The translations under genes were made by a program, and so were the position numbers. From CAKVLS01 sp045638465 (GTDB lineage: Bacteria; Bacillota; Clostridia; Christensenellales; UBA1242): 20,768 nt of DNA. Location of the stretch: assembly GCA_045638465.1 (NCBI GenBank), contig JAZUBK010000054.1, positions 1-20,768 of the forward strand. Reading direction: 5' to 3'. Numbering within the stretch: the first letter of the stretch is position 1; each line of letters begins with the position of its first letter. Positions 12,974 through 20,768 of this stretch are shown here, in pieces. Below the pieces are notes generated by a model. That model did not search any database and was not told where the DNA came from. It saw nothing but the letters and a program-made list of their open reading frames with translations.

Positions 12974-14305
12974 ATGGACGAAAAGAAGAAGTTGAATATA
13001 GCACTGTTTACAGATGCTTTTTATCCTGCAACTGACGGCGTTATTACGGTAGTAAACCAATATGCAAGACTACTTAACAAAAAAGCCAATGTATTTGTTG
13101 TAGGCCCAAAGAGAAAGGGATATAAAGATGAACAAGAGTACGAAGTAGTAAGATGTATGGCTGTCAAAGTACCACTTATTGGTTATGACTACGCCACACC
13201 AAAACTAGACTCAAAGTTCATAAACGAAATGAAAAAAAGAGATATAGATATCATACATATCCATTCGCCATTTAATATCGGTAAAATGGGCGTTGCTGTT
13301 GCAAGACAAAAGGATATTCCTGTAGTTGCAACTATGCATAGTCAATTCAAACAAGACTTTATGAGAGCGACAAGATCTGAGCTTATCTCTAGCGTATTGC
13401 TAAAAAATGTAATGAGCACATTTAATGGTTGTGACGAAGTTTGGGCGGTAAACGAAAACACCCAAAAGATTTTGAAAGACTATGGTTATAAGAAAAAATC
13501 TTTCGTTATGAAATCAGGAACAGAAATGGTGCCTGTTGATAAGCAAGAGGCTATAGATACCATTTACAAATTGCACAATATCCCTAAAGACGTACCAATG
13601 TTTTTGTTTGTTGGCAGAATGATTGTAATGAAAAATATTATGATGATTGCCGACAGCCTAAAGGTTTTGAAAGACAAAGGCGTTGACTTTAGAATGGTTT
13701 ATGCTGGTGTTGGTATGGACCTTGAGGCTCTAAAAGAGCACGTAAAAGAACTTGGTATTGAAGACAAAGTAAGTTATATCGGCATAATGGACAGAAAGAC
13801 TCTAGCTCAACACTATGCCGCAGCAAAACTTGTTTTGTTCCCATCTGTATATGACACAGACGGCCTTGTAAAATATGAGGGTGCATCACAACACACTCCT
13901 ACAGTGCTTATTGACGGCATAGCAGCTACTGCTGGTGTCGTAAATGACCATAACGGTTATATATCTGAGCCTACCGTTGAGGGCTTTGCAAATAAGATTG
14001 CAGAGGTACTTAGCGATGAGGAAAAATATAATCAAGTTTGCGAAACTGCACACAAAGAGCTATACCGTACTTGGGAGCAAAAAGTTGATGAGGCTTATGC
14101 AAGATATGAGTATATGATAGCAAAATACAAAAAAGACAAAGCTGACAAAGAAAAACTAGCTCAAGACAAAAAGGAATATAAACAAGCCTTAAAAAATGTT
14201 CCTAAAAAGAAAAGACCTGCTGGTAAAAAGTCAGAAATAATCAAAAAATACAACGCTAGAAAAAAGCAAAACAAAAAAAATCAAAAAAATAAAAATTTAG
14301 ACTAA
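12974..14305 (+). CDS. GT4-family glycosyltransferase with lysine-rich tail
   Basis: A 443-residue GT-B glycosyltransferase. The N-terminus (KLNIALFTDAFYPATDGVITVVNQYA) is typical of GT4 enzymes of the diacylglycerol glucosyltransferase and mannosyltransferase type. The Rossmann half contains IIHIHSPFNIGKMGV, and the C-terminal half contains LFVGRMIVMKN and the nucleotide-sugar region PSVYDTDGLVKYEGASQHTPTVL (about 290-312), where the usual E-x7-E reads D-x7-E. A strongly basic, low-complexity tail occupies about 385-443 and is unusual. The start is ATG at 12974 with GGAG 6 nt upstream; TTG at 12962 would cover that site. It probably adds sugar to a membrane lipid, with the tail contacting acidic lipids or RNA (inference). 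Confidence 0.88.
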   Translation: MDEKKKLNIALFTDAFYPATDGVITVVNQYARLLNKKANVFVVGPKRKGYKDEQEYEVVRCMAVKVPLIGYDYATPKLDSKFINEMKKRDIDIIHIHSPFNIGKMGVAVARQKDIPVVATMHSQFKQDFMRATRSELISSVLLKNVMSTFNGCDEVWAVNENTQKILKDYGYKKKSFVMKSGTEMVPVDKQEAIDTIYKLHNIPKDVPMFLFVGRMIVMKNIMMIADSLKVLKDKGVDFRMVYAGVGMDLEALKEHVKELGIEDKVSYIGIMDRKTLAQHYAAAKLVLFPSVYDTDGLVKYEGASQHTPTVLIDGIAATAGVVNDHNGYISEPTVEGFANKIAEVLSDEEKYNQVCETAHKELYRTWEQKVDEAYARYEYMIAKYKKDKADKEKLAQDKKEYKQALKNVPKKKRPAGKKSEIIKKYNARKKQNKKNQKNKNLD

Positions 14306-14324
14306 CAAAAGGAGAAGAAGGGAA

Positions 14325-15362
14325 ATGGTAGAGAATATATTTTATACAGATGCGAAGGAGTTAGTTGTAAAACTTGTTTGTAAAGAATTCCCTTCTATGC
14401 CTGAAAAATTCGTAACTTATGTAATGAACTTTTTGTATAAGTTTTGTAACTACGAAGAAGAAGGGCACAAGATACGTCCAAGTGTACTTATCACAAACAA
14501 TATCGATATGGTTGTAAAGAATATTCCAACCAGCTATAAGCTTCCACTATTTTTTGACGCAAACGAATCTCAATTCAACTCACGTATGAAAGCGCTTATG
14601 GGTTTTTGTGATATAGACTGGACAGTTTTTATCGAGATAAAAGACGACAAAGTAACATACGGTATTGCTAAGACCTTTAATAGTATCAAAGAGCAAAACT
14701 TTGGCGACCTTGTTTATTCTAATGAGACTTTGGCCGATAACAAAGAAAAATTGCACCTTATAACACTAGATGTTATGAGTTCGTTTGCTATTTTGCTAAA
14801 GGGCATCAAAGGTAGTGAGGCGGTTATTAACTTTTCACTAAATGACCTAAGTTATGTTAACCGTGAGGGTGTTGTTAACCGTTTTGTTAACGCAAGTTTA
14901 TCTAAACTAAAAACTACTAAGAAAAAACTAAACGAGATAAAGACTCTTTATGCAAATATTTTCAAAAAAGCCTTTAACGATATTCACGGCGCAATCTGTG
15001 TAATCGTAGACAAAGATTATGTAGACAAAGGCTATTTTGGTGACGGAATTTGGCTAGAAACTCCTATTGAGTTTTCTAAGATGTTTATGCAGACCAAGAG
15101 TTACTCGGAGTCTAAACTTACAAATATTGCGGAATTATTTATTGCGATGCTAAACTATGACGGTATCACTATCGTAGATAACGCAGGTAGAATTAGAGCA
15201 TATAATGTATTTATTACAAGCAATAACAAATTGACTAACGTTGTAGGTGGCGCAAGAAAGAGAGCGGCCTACACAATAATCAACTCAAAAGTAAAGAAAA
15301 TTGTGGGAGTATATTTTCAGTCTCAAGATGGTGAGACCTTCTATGAAGAGGTTATCAAATAA
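14325..15362 (+). CDS. DACNV-like (DisA_N superfamily) nucleotide-binding/sensor protein
   Basis: A 345-residue protein. The C-terminal region matches the diadenylate-cyclase fold: HGAICVIVDKDY (221-232), DGITIVDNAGRIRAYNVFI (279-297; cf. DGAxxI), GGARKRAAYTI (308-318; cf. GxRHRAA) and VKKIVGVYFQSQDGETFY (323-340; cf. FVxSQDGxVR). SQDG and the HGA element point to the DACNV branch, known from comparative genomics as probable nucleotide-sensor or cyclase-like domains. DGA has become DGI and RHR has become RKR, so synthesis of c-di-AMP is doubtful. The N-terminal about 215 residues are unrecognised. ATG follows AGGAGAAGAAGG, 19 bp after GT4; the next gene overlaps its stop. It is inferred to make or bind a cyclic or linear nucleotide linked to the LOG-family gene two places on. 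Confidence 0.7.
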   Translation: MVENIFYTDAKELVVKLVCKEFPSMPEKFVTYVMNFLYKFCNYEEEGHKIRPSVLITNNIDMVVKNIPTSYKLPLFFDANESQFNSRMKALMGFCDIDWTVFIEIKDDKVTYGIAKTFNSIKEQNFGDLVYSNETLADNKEKLHLITLDVMSSFAILLKGIKGSEAVINFSLNDLSYVNREGVVNRFVNASLSKLKTTKKKLNEIKTLYANIFKKAFNDIHGAICVIVDKDYVDKGYFGDGIWLETPIEFSKMFMQTKSYSESKLTNIAELFIAMLNYDGITIVDNAGRIRAYNVFITSNNKLTNVVGGARKRAAYTIINSKVKKIVGVYFQSQDGETFYEEVIK

Positions 15363-16627
15363 TGAAAGATACTATATTCAACTATGAAGGTATCGATGTA
15401 GAAGACCTAAGCGGCGATATCAAAGAGATAATCAAAGGTTGCCCACATAACCTAGACGATGACGAAAAAGAATATGTATTACTTTCTTTGGAGTCAGGAT
15501 TTTATAGATATTGCTTAGAGTTCGTTTACAAAAAATCAATGAACGTACTACGCTCAGTTATTAACTCTGCTGGAGAAACTATCGCCAACAAAATGGCTTA
15601 TGTAATGGAAGAAGGTTCACTTCTTGGTATTAGTGATATTTTTATCCTAAGTCTTTCATCAAGACTAGGCCTTATCGACCAAGAAGATAGACTAGACCTT
15701 ATCAAACTTGCAGAGTTATTACAAGCACAAAATAGAAAACTAAACATAGGTAACCTTTCAAAGGAACTAGTAACCCAATATCTTTTGAGATGCTTTAACT
15801 ATGTTTTTTATAAAGACTACTCAAAATTTAGCGAGAGTATGACAGCTGCCATTGAGATGTTAACAAAGGACAAATTAATTCCGCTAAGTGAAGAGTATAT
15901 AACAATAGTTGGTACAACAGATAACGAAAAGACAATTCTTGTAAGACTTTTGTTTGTACTACTATTTGAGATGAAGCGAAACGACGAAGTGTTTATCCAC
16001 AACTTCAAATTATTAATTCCTGTTTTGTGGGAAAACCTTTCTATGTCGGACAAAATTTATCTTTCACTTTATCTTAAAAAAAATGAGACATCAGGCTATG
16101 TTAAAGAGGTTTTGGAAGAAATCCATACCCATATCAAAATTCCAGATTTTAGCACTGATGTTAAACTTGTAAAGCACGTATTTATCAATGGCCAAGACTC
16201 AACTGCCTGTCACTTTAGTCTAAACAACACACGCAGTGAGGTTAGTGCATTGCTTAACATAAGAGATAATATTTACGTTCCTGCGATGTTTAGTCGTAAC
16301 GTAATATCTCCTGCAGTACTTGCATATGTTGGCAACGCCTATGGGCATTTTGATGAAGCGAAAACCATTGCAAAGGATATTCTTTATAATATTTCTAACG
16401 ACAAATGGGTGTACTTTTTCAAACATTATTTCAAAGATGCACATATATTAATAAAGCTATTTTATAGCCAAAAAACAGCGCTTAGCTGGTGCGAACTAGT
16501 AAGAGAATATATAGAAGATATCGAAGAAGATATCCCTGACGAAACCGTAAGAAATATTATTACCTTATCAAAAAAAGGTGATGTAGACGAAATAAGAAGA
16601 ATTTGCAAAGCGCTATATAACAAATAA
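15362..16627 (+). CDS. Helical hypothetical protein, partner of DACNV-like gene
   Basis: I do not recognise this 421-residue protein. It is predominantly alpha-helical and soluble, with no signal peptide, no membrane helix and no obvious catalytic motif. N-terminal residues 1-40 are acidic (EDLSGDIKEIIKG..LDDDEKEYV). A long run of amphipathic helices follows, including LVRLLFVLLFEMKR (about 197-210) and an HEAT/TPR-like rhythm in the last third (AYVGNAYGHFDEAKTIAKDIL, then WVYFFKHYFKD). The start overlaps the preceding stop by one base (TAATG), so translation is coupled to the DACNV-like protein, and a physical complex is likely. It is followed after 16 bp by the LOG gene. Possible roles are scaffold, effector or inhibitor; nothing in the sequence decides. 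Confidence 0.75.
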   Translation: MKDTIFNYEGIDVEDLSGDIKEIIKGCPHNLDDDEKEYVLLSLESGFYRYCLEFVYKKSMNVLRSVINSAGETIANKMAYVMEEGSLLGISDIFILSLSSRLGLIDQEDRLDLIKLAELLQAQNRKLNIGNLSKELVTQYLLRCFNYVFYKDYSKFSESMTAAIEMLTKDKLIPLSEEYITIVGTTDNEKTILVRLLFVLLFEMKRNDEVFIHNFKLLIPVLWENLSMSDKIYLSLYLKKNETSGYVKEVLEEIHTHIKIPDFSTDVKLVKHVFINGQDSTACHFSLNNTRSEVSALLNIRDNIYVPAMFSRNVISPAVLAYVGNAYGHFDEAKTIAKDILYNISNDKWVYFFKHYFKDAHILIKLFYSQKTALSWCELVREYIEDIEEDIPDETVRNIITLSKKGDVDEIRRICKALYNK

Positions 16628-16643
16628 TAAAGGAGAAAATAAT

Positions 16644-17255
16644 ATGGTAAAAGATGATGTAGACGTAAGAGTATTTGTAGCCGCTGGTTGCAAAACTCCC
16701 AAAAACCCAAAAATAACAGAAGCTGCAAGAAAAATGGGCGAATTTTTGGGCAAAAAGCAATATGTTTACCTTCAAGGTTGCAACGAAAAAGGTATAATGG
16801 GTGCAACATATAACGAATTTATCAAATACAATACCAAGGTAAAACTTGTTGACCTTAGTATCGTATATTTTGATAGTTATAGAGAGGGAATGATTGGTGA
16901 TAGACTATCAAGCAGATGTCTTAACACAAGACTAAAGAACTTTGCTGATAATACAGACGTTTTGGTTGTTTTCCCTGGAGCAAATGGTACTTTGCACGAA
17001 TTTGCAACATTTTTTGAAATCAATAGACAATATCCTCACGCATACGAAATCATTTTGGTAAACATCGATGGTTTTTATGACAAACTTATTGAATTTTATA
17101 GAGTTCAAGAAGAAGAAGGCCTTTGCCACAAAGGTGAATTTGACGACCTTATAAACGTAGTCGGTACTGTAGAAGAGGCAATTGAAATAATCAGAAATTA
17201 CAAAAGACGTCCTGCTGTTGATAGATTTATTCCAAAATACAAAAGAGAAAAATAA
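16644..17255 (+). CDS. LOG-family (SLOG) nucleotide 5'-monophosphate phosphoribohydrolase-like protein
   Basis: A 203-residue Rossmann-type protein of the LOG/TIGR00730-like superfamily, whose best-known members cleave N-glycosidic bonds of nucleoside 5'-monophosphates. The key motif is VVFPGANGTLHEFATFFEI (109-127), a variant of PGGxGTxxE with Glu119 as the predicted catalytic residue, and the preceding helix LSSRCLNTRLKNF has the Arg pattern seen in the family (R91, R96). The N-terminal strand RVFVAAGCKTPKN and the QGCNEKGIMGA loop (44-54) replace the usual GGG-x-GLMGA. Use of PGANGT rather than PGGxGT suggests altered specificity. ATG follows AAAGGAG. A nucleotide substrate is likely, and its position beside a DACNV-like gene suggests a nucleotide-signalling or nucleotide-degrading role (inference). 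A weak hairpin follows. Confidence 0.85.
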   Translation: MVKDDVDVRVFVAAGCKTPKNPKITEAARKMGEFLGKKQYVYLQGCNEKGIMGATYNEFIKYNTKVKLVDLSIVYFDSYREGMIGDRLSSRCLNTRLKNFADNTDVLVVFPGANGTLHEFATFFEINRQYPHAYEIILVNIDGFYDKLIEFYRVQEEEGLCHKGEFDDLINVVGTVEEAIEIIRNYKRRPAVDRFIPKYKREK

Positions 17256-17265
17256 TACATTTTTT

Positions 17266-17298
17266 AACTGTCAAAGTATGTTTTGACAGTTTGTTTTT
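17266..17298 (+). terminator. Weak or leaky terminator after the LOG gene
   Basis: A 10-bp stem AACTGTCAAA (17266-17275) with TTTGACAGTT (17282-17291) is followed by TGTTTTTG, a weak U tract. No promoter is evident before the ABC gene, so partial read-through is likely. Confidence 0.6.
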
Positions 17299-17315
17299 GA
17301 GAGGCAAAAAAATTA

Positions 17316-20168
17316 ATGTTAGAATTAAAAAAAATAAGCAAAACATATAAAAGCAAAAAGGGTAGTTCGTGCAACGCTCTAAAAAATGTAAATATCAAGT
17401 TTCCTGATAAAGGCCTTGTGTTTATCTTAGGAAAAAGCGGTAGCGGAAAATCAACCCTTCTTAATATCATAGGTGGACTTGACGCTCCAGACAATGGCGA
17501 AATAATCATAAGGGGAAAATCAAGCAAAGACTTTACACAAAAAGACTATGATGCCTACCGTAATACTTTCCTTGGATTTATCTTCCAAGAGTATAACGTA
17601 ATGGACGACTTTTCGGTTTATGACAACGTTGCGTTGAGCTTGAAACTTCAAAACCAAAAAGTAGACAAAGAACTTGTCGAAGATATCTTAGACAAGGTTG
17701 GCCTAAAAGGTTTTGAAAAGAGAAAACCAAATGAACTTTCTGGTGGACAAAAACAAAGAGTAGCTATCGCAAGAGCGTTGGTTAAACAAACAGAGATTAT
17801 CTTGGGTGACGAACCAACAGGTAACCTTGATAGCAACACCAGTAAACAAATCTTCAAGATTTTGGGCAAACTTGCCAAGACAAAACTTGTTATTATCGTA
17901 TCTCATGATAGAGATAGTGCCGAGAGGTATGCCGATAGAATTATTGAACTTGCCGACGGCGAAGTAATTGCGGATATATCAAAAAGAAGTGACGATATAG
18001 AAGATTTTTCTATCTCAAAAAAGACAATTTCTATTCCGTCAGATAGACCGCTTACACCAAAGGAAGTAAGGCAGGTAAACAAAGCTTTAGCAGAACAACC
18101 TTTGAAGATAAGACAAAGAAGTGATAGCAAGTTTGAAAAAACTGGTGAAGTAAAAAGTGAAAAAATGGACGGTTGCAAACTTATCCGTTCTAAATTTCCT
18201 AACAAATACGCAACACAACTAGGCGTATCAAACTTCAAAACCAAGAAATTTAGACTTGTAGTAACTATCTTTTTGACCATGGTGTCTTTGGCATTATTTG
18301 GCCTTAGCCAAATCTTTGCTGGATACAATATAGCTGTTGCCTCAGCAAAAAGTTTTGAGGCAAATAATATTACCGAAATTGTATTAAAACAAGGCAAATA
18401 TATAGAAGAATTTGATTCTTTTAATATGTCAGCCACCGAGACATTTAATAAAAAAGCATATAAAAAATTAACAAACGACTATCTTTCAAACTCACTTGAT
18501 TTTTATAGTTTAGAATTAACTTATAAAACTCCTGAGTTTGACCTAAAAAATATAATAATGTCAATGGTTGGCAGAAACCTAACCACACCATATGCTACAT
18601 CATCTCAAGGTGTAGTTATTGCAAATCAAAATGACATTAAAAAATACTTTGGTGGAGATTCTTGTAGCATAATCAAGGGTACATATCCTCAAGAAAATGA
18701 TACTAAAGTTGCGATTACTGACTATCTTGCAGACTGTTTGATAGATATAAACAGAGCAAAATATCTTTCTGAAATTACTGCTATGGGACCAGAATATGAA
18801 CACTTAAAAGAAGATTTGTATTCATATATATTAATGGTAGGTATTAGCGATGTTATGGGGCTTGAGGTAGAGGTTTGTGGTATTATATCTACTGATTATA
18901 AGACCAAGTACAAAAGTTTGATTGATACATACAACACCTCAAGAGACCAATTTACATCACACGTAGATTATGACAGATATTGTCTAGAGGTAAAAAACTA
19001 CTATGCAGTACTTTTTGCAAAAGACGAAACTTTTATAAATGATGTAAATGCAAGAGTAGGATATTCTAAAGTATCTAGCGTAAAATTTAGACCAACTTTT
19101 GGCGATTACAAAAAAGATTTGCCATCTACAAAATATGTATACAAACTAGATGAGTTAATCGGACAACTAGAGAGTATGGGTTATGACTTGCAATATTTGT
19201 ATGATAACAATGTTTTGTCACAAAACGCAGGTAACCTTGTAAACGAAAATAGAGTAGATGTACCAAACCCAGTAATTTTGCCACTATCAACTTACAAAGA
19301 GATGCTATCTCAATATTGCCTAAAGCAAACAAATGACCAAGAAGCAAAAACTTTGCTAGAAAACCTATCTATTGAAAATTATGTACCAGGGTTAAAAGAT
19401 TATCAAAAGGTAAATATGGGCTTTGTAGATTTGATGTCTTTTTCGGACAAAGCACCACCTGAGATGTATTTGGACGTTGTTGGTATTATCGACTTTGAAA
19501 AACTAAAAACTTTAATTCCTGCAACTGCAGGTTATGAAGCTATTGTTTGTGCAATCTTTTCGGATACAAATGTAGAAAAATTTGCCCAAGATAACAACTC
19601 TTTGAAAGGTCTTTATGTGTCTTTACCAGATAACGAATATTTGGTTAGAGAGTTTTTAACTTATGCAAATGACAACTATATTTACCACGAAAGTGAGATT
19701 TCAGCAACATTATATCTTGTAAGCAATATCTTCAAAATCTTTAGTATTGTTTTCCAATGGGTAGCTCTTATTATGGGTATATTCTCAACAATACTACTAT
19801 TTAACTTTGTAACTATAAGCGTTGTAAATAAACAAAAAGAAATAGGTATTTTGAGAGCAATAGGTGCAAAAGGTAGTGACGTTGGTAAGATCTTCCTTAT
19901 CGAATCTACTATCATGGGCGCTATTACTGTTGTTTGCTCTTGGGGACTTATCTTCCTAGGAACTCACCTTATTAACAACTTGCTTGTTTCAAGTTTCAAA
20001 AGTTATCTTCAATCAACAATTATCAACAAAATAACACTACTAACTGTTGGTTTTACACCAATATTTGCAGTTCTTATTGCTTGTGCGGTGGTAGTACTTA
20101 TTGCGACAATACTTCCTGTAATAAAAATCAGTCGTATGAAACCTGTTGATGCGATAAAGAAATTATAA
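17316..20168 (+). CDS. ABC transporter: ATPase fused to FtsX-like permease (MacB/BceAB-type)
   Basis: A 950-residue single-chain half transporter. The ATPase has Walker A GKSGSGKST (39-47), Q-loop FQE, signature LSGGQKQR, Walker B IILGDEPTGNLD and switch SHDRD. A basic linker leads to a first transmembrane helix (about 310-335, KFRLVVTIFLTMVSLALFG), a large external domain (about 340-800), then the FtsX core with three helices: VSNIFKIFSIVFQWVALIM, the NKQKEIGILRAIGAKGSDV cytoplasmic loop and LIESTIMGAITVV, ending in the last helix and RMKPVDAIKKL. This is the layout of lipoprotein, macrolide or bacitracin-type exporters; substrate is unknown. ATG is chosen with a GAGAGG site about 12 nt upstream, a little far. 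The MBL gene follows 10 bp later. Envelope or peptide efflux is inferred. Confidence 0.93.
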   Translation: MLELKKISKTYKSKKGSSCNALKNVNIKFPDKGLVFILGKSGSGKSTLLNIIGGLDAPDNGEIIIRGKSSKDFTQKDYDAYRNTFLGFIFQEYNVMDDFSVYDNVALSLKLQNQKVDKELVEDILDKVGLKGFEKRKPNELSGGQKQRVAIARALVKQTEIILGDEPTGNLDSNTSKQIFKILGKLAKTKLVIIVSHDRDSAERYADRIIELADGEVIADISKRSDDIEDFSISKKTISIPSDRPLTPKEVRQVNKALAEQPLKIRQRSDSKFEKTGEVKSEKMDGCKLIRSKFPNKYATQLGVSNFKTKKFRLVVTIFLTMVSLALFGLSQIFAGYNIAVASAKSFEANNITEIVLKQGKYIEEFDSFNMSATETFNKKAYKKLTNDYLSNSLDFYSLELTYKTPEFDLKNIIMSMVGRNLTTPYATSSQGVVIANQNDIKKYFGGDSCSIIKGTYPQENDTKVAITDYLADCLIDINRAKYLSEITAMGPEYEHLKEDLYSYILMVGISDVMGLEVEVCGIISTDYKTKYKSLIDTYNTSRDQFTSHVDYDRYCLEVKNYYAVLFAKDETFINDVNARVGYSKVSSVKFRPTFGDYKKDLPSTKYVYKLDELIGQLESMGYDLQYLYDNNVLSQNAGNLVNENRVDVPNPVILPLSTYKEMLSQYCLKQTNDQEAKTLLENLSIENYVPGLKDYQKVNMGFVDLMSFSDKAPPEMYLDVVGIIDFEKLKTLIPATAGYEAIVCAIFSDTNVEKFAQDNNSLKGLYVSLPDNEYLVREFLTYANDNYIYHESEISATLYLVSNIFKIFSIVFQWVALIMGIFSTILLFNFVTISVVNKQKEIGILRAIGAKGSDVGKIFLIESTIMGAITVVCSWGLIFLGTHLINNLLVSSFKSYLQSTIINKITLLTVGFTPIFAVLIACAVVVLIATILPVIKISRMKPVDAIKKL

Positions 20169-20178
20169 AAGGTAAATT

Positions 20179-20766
20179 ATGGAAATTAAAAAAATTGTAA
20201 GCGGGGTTTTGCATAATAATACTTATGTTGTAACTAGTGGAAATGACGCAATAATTATTGACGCCAATGCTAGTTATGATATGCTAAAACCTTATCTTGA
20301 AGGAAAGACTGTAAAAGGTATACTTATAACTCATGCACACTTTGATCATATATTTAGTATAGAAAGTTTGTTAAAGCAATTTGATTGCAAATGTTATTTG
20401 CACAAAGAAGGCATAGCAAAACTAGATAATGTAGATCTAAATTGTTCATACTTTTTTATTCCACAAAAGTTCAATGTAGATAGAGATAGATTGTGCACTG
20501 TAAAAGAGGGCGACAAACTAGACCTTATAGCAGAGGGTATAGAGATTATTGAACTTCCTGGCCATACAAATTGTGGTCTTGGGTTTGTAATCGAAAAAAA
20601 GATTTTCTGTGGGGATACTATCTTTTTACATGGATACGGAAGAACAGATCTTGCAACTTCAAGTGATGAGGATTTGAAAGCTAGTATAAATAAGATAAAT
20701 AATAATTATATAAATTATACATTATATAGTGGTCATGGGTCTGAGAGCCTTGTAAACCATATCTAA
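20179..20766 (+). CDS. Metallo-beta-lactamase-fold hydrolase
   Basis: A 195-residue MBL-fold enzyme close to glyoxalase II-like (GloB) hydrolases. Metal ligands are seen in THAHFDHIFS (H52, H54, D56, H57), LPGHTNCG (H129), FCGDTIF (D146) and YSGHGSE (H186). The family normally uses two Zn or Fe ions to hydrolyse thioesters or similar bonds. ATG follows AAAGGTAA and lies 10 bp after the ABC gene, so it is in the same operon. It ends with a TAA stop two bases before the window edge, so it is complete. The substrate is unknown; many such genes act on hydroxyacyl-thioesters. Confidence 0.88.
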   Translation: MEIKKIVSGVLHNNTYVVTSGNDAIIIDANASYDMLKPYLEGKTVKGILITHAHFDHIFSIESLLKQFDCKCYLHKEGIAKLDNVDLNCSYFFIPQKFNVDRDRLCTVKEGDKLDLIAEGIEIIELPGHTNCGLGFVIEKKIFCGDTIFLHGYGRTDLATSSDEDLKASINKINNNYINYTLYSGHGSESLVNHI

Positions 20767-20768
20767 AA

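Noticed and set aside
17903..18436. A 177-residue minus-strand frame in the ABC transporter gene
   Set aside because: It is a shadow of the linker and first helix region, with no ribosome site or motif.
1..20768. CRISPR arrays, insertion sequences, tRNA and rRNA genes
   Set aside because: No regularly spaced direct repeats, transposase motifs, tRNA cloverleaf ends or rRNA-like conserved stretches were seen.

Overview
The window is low-GC bacterial DNA with the standard code (TGA is used as a stop, for example at 10167-10169), Shine-Dalgarno starts and short intergenic gaps. A T-box leader before ileS, U-tailed hairpin terminators and sigma-A-type promoters point to a Firmicutes/Clostridia-like organism, probably an uncultured gut lineage. 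This placement is an inference from gene style; no taxonomic marker is decisive.

Left edge (1-1740) is accessory. It holds an HNH nuclease gene cut by the window edge, a minus-strand tetratricopeptide-like gene and the C-terminal remnant of an XRE-type repressor. Two near-identical terminator hairpins bracket the last two. A 100-residue unknown follows, with an operator-like inverted repeat across its promoter. Leucine codons in the HNH gene are mostly TTA/TTG, whereas ileS favours CTA/CTT.

The housekeeping block (1741-7450) starts with a strong promoter and an Ile T-box controlling ileS, which encodes an unusual IleRS with a noncanonical KMSKS loop. A GNAT acetyltransferase and an RlmI-like methyltransferase gene are packed behind it and end at a terminator. 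An RluA-type pseudouridine synthase follows with its own promoter. Convergent to it is groES-groEL on the minus strand, with a divergent GroEL that lacks the GGM tail and no CIRCE operator. Divergent from groES is a membrane-anchored SPOR-like protein. Next comes an S4-domain RluA-family synthase whose promoter predicts a leaderless mRNA. On the minus strand lies a 46-residue zinc-ribbon gene.

A 320-bp intergenic region (11283-11602) contains the zinc-ribbon promoter and leader hairpin, three DnaA-box-like 9-mers, a 49-bp pure A/T tract and the promoter of a long plus-strand gene train. This train (11603-20766) runs SDR reductase, degenerate methyltransferase-like protein, GT4 glycosyltransferase with a basic tail, a DisA_N/DACNV-like nucleotide-binding protein, a 421-residue helical unknown, a LOG-family (SLOG) protein, an ABC ATPase-FtsX permease fusion and an MBL-fold hydrolase. 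The DACNV-like, helical and LOG genes sit 1-20 bp from their neighbours. They are the best candidate here for an undescribed nucleotide-linked system coupled to envelope glycolipid genes.
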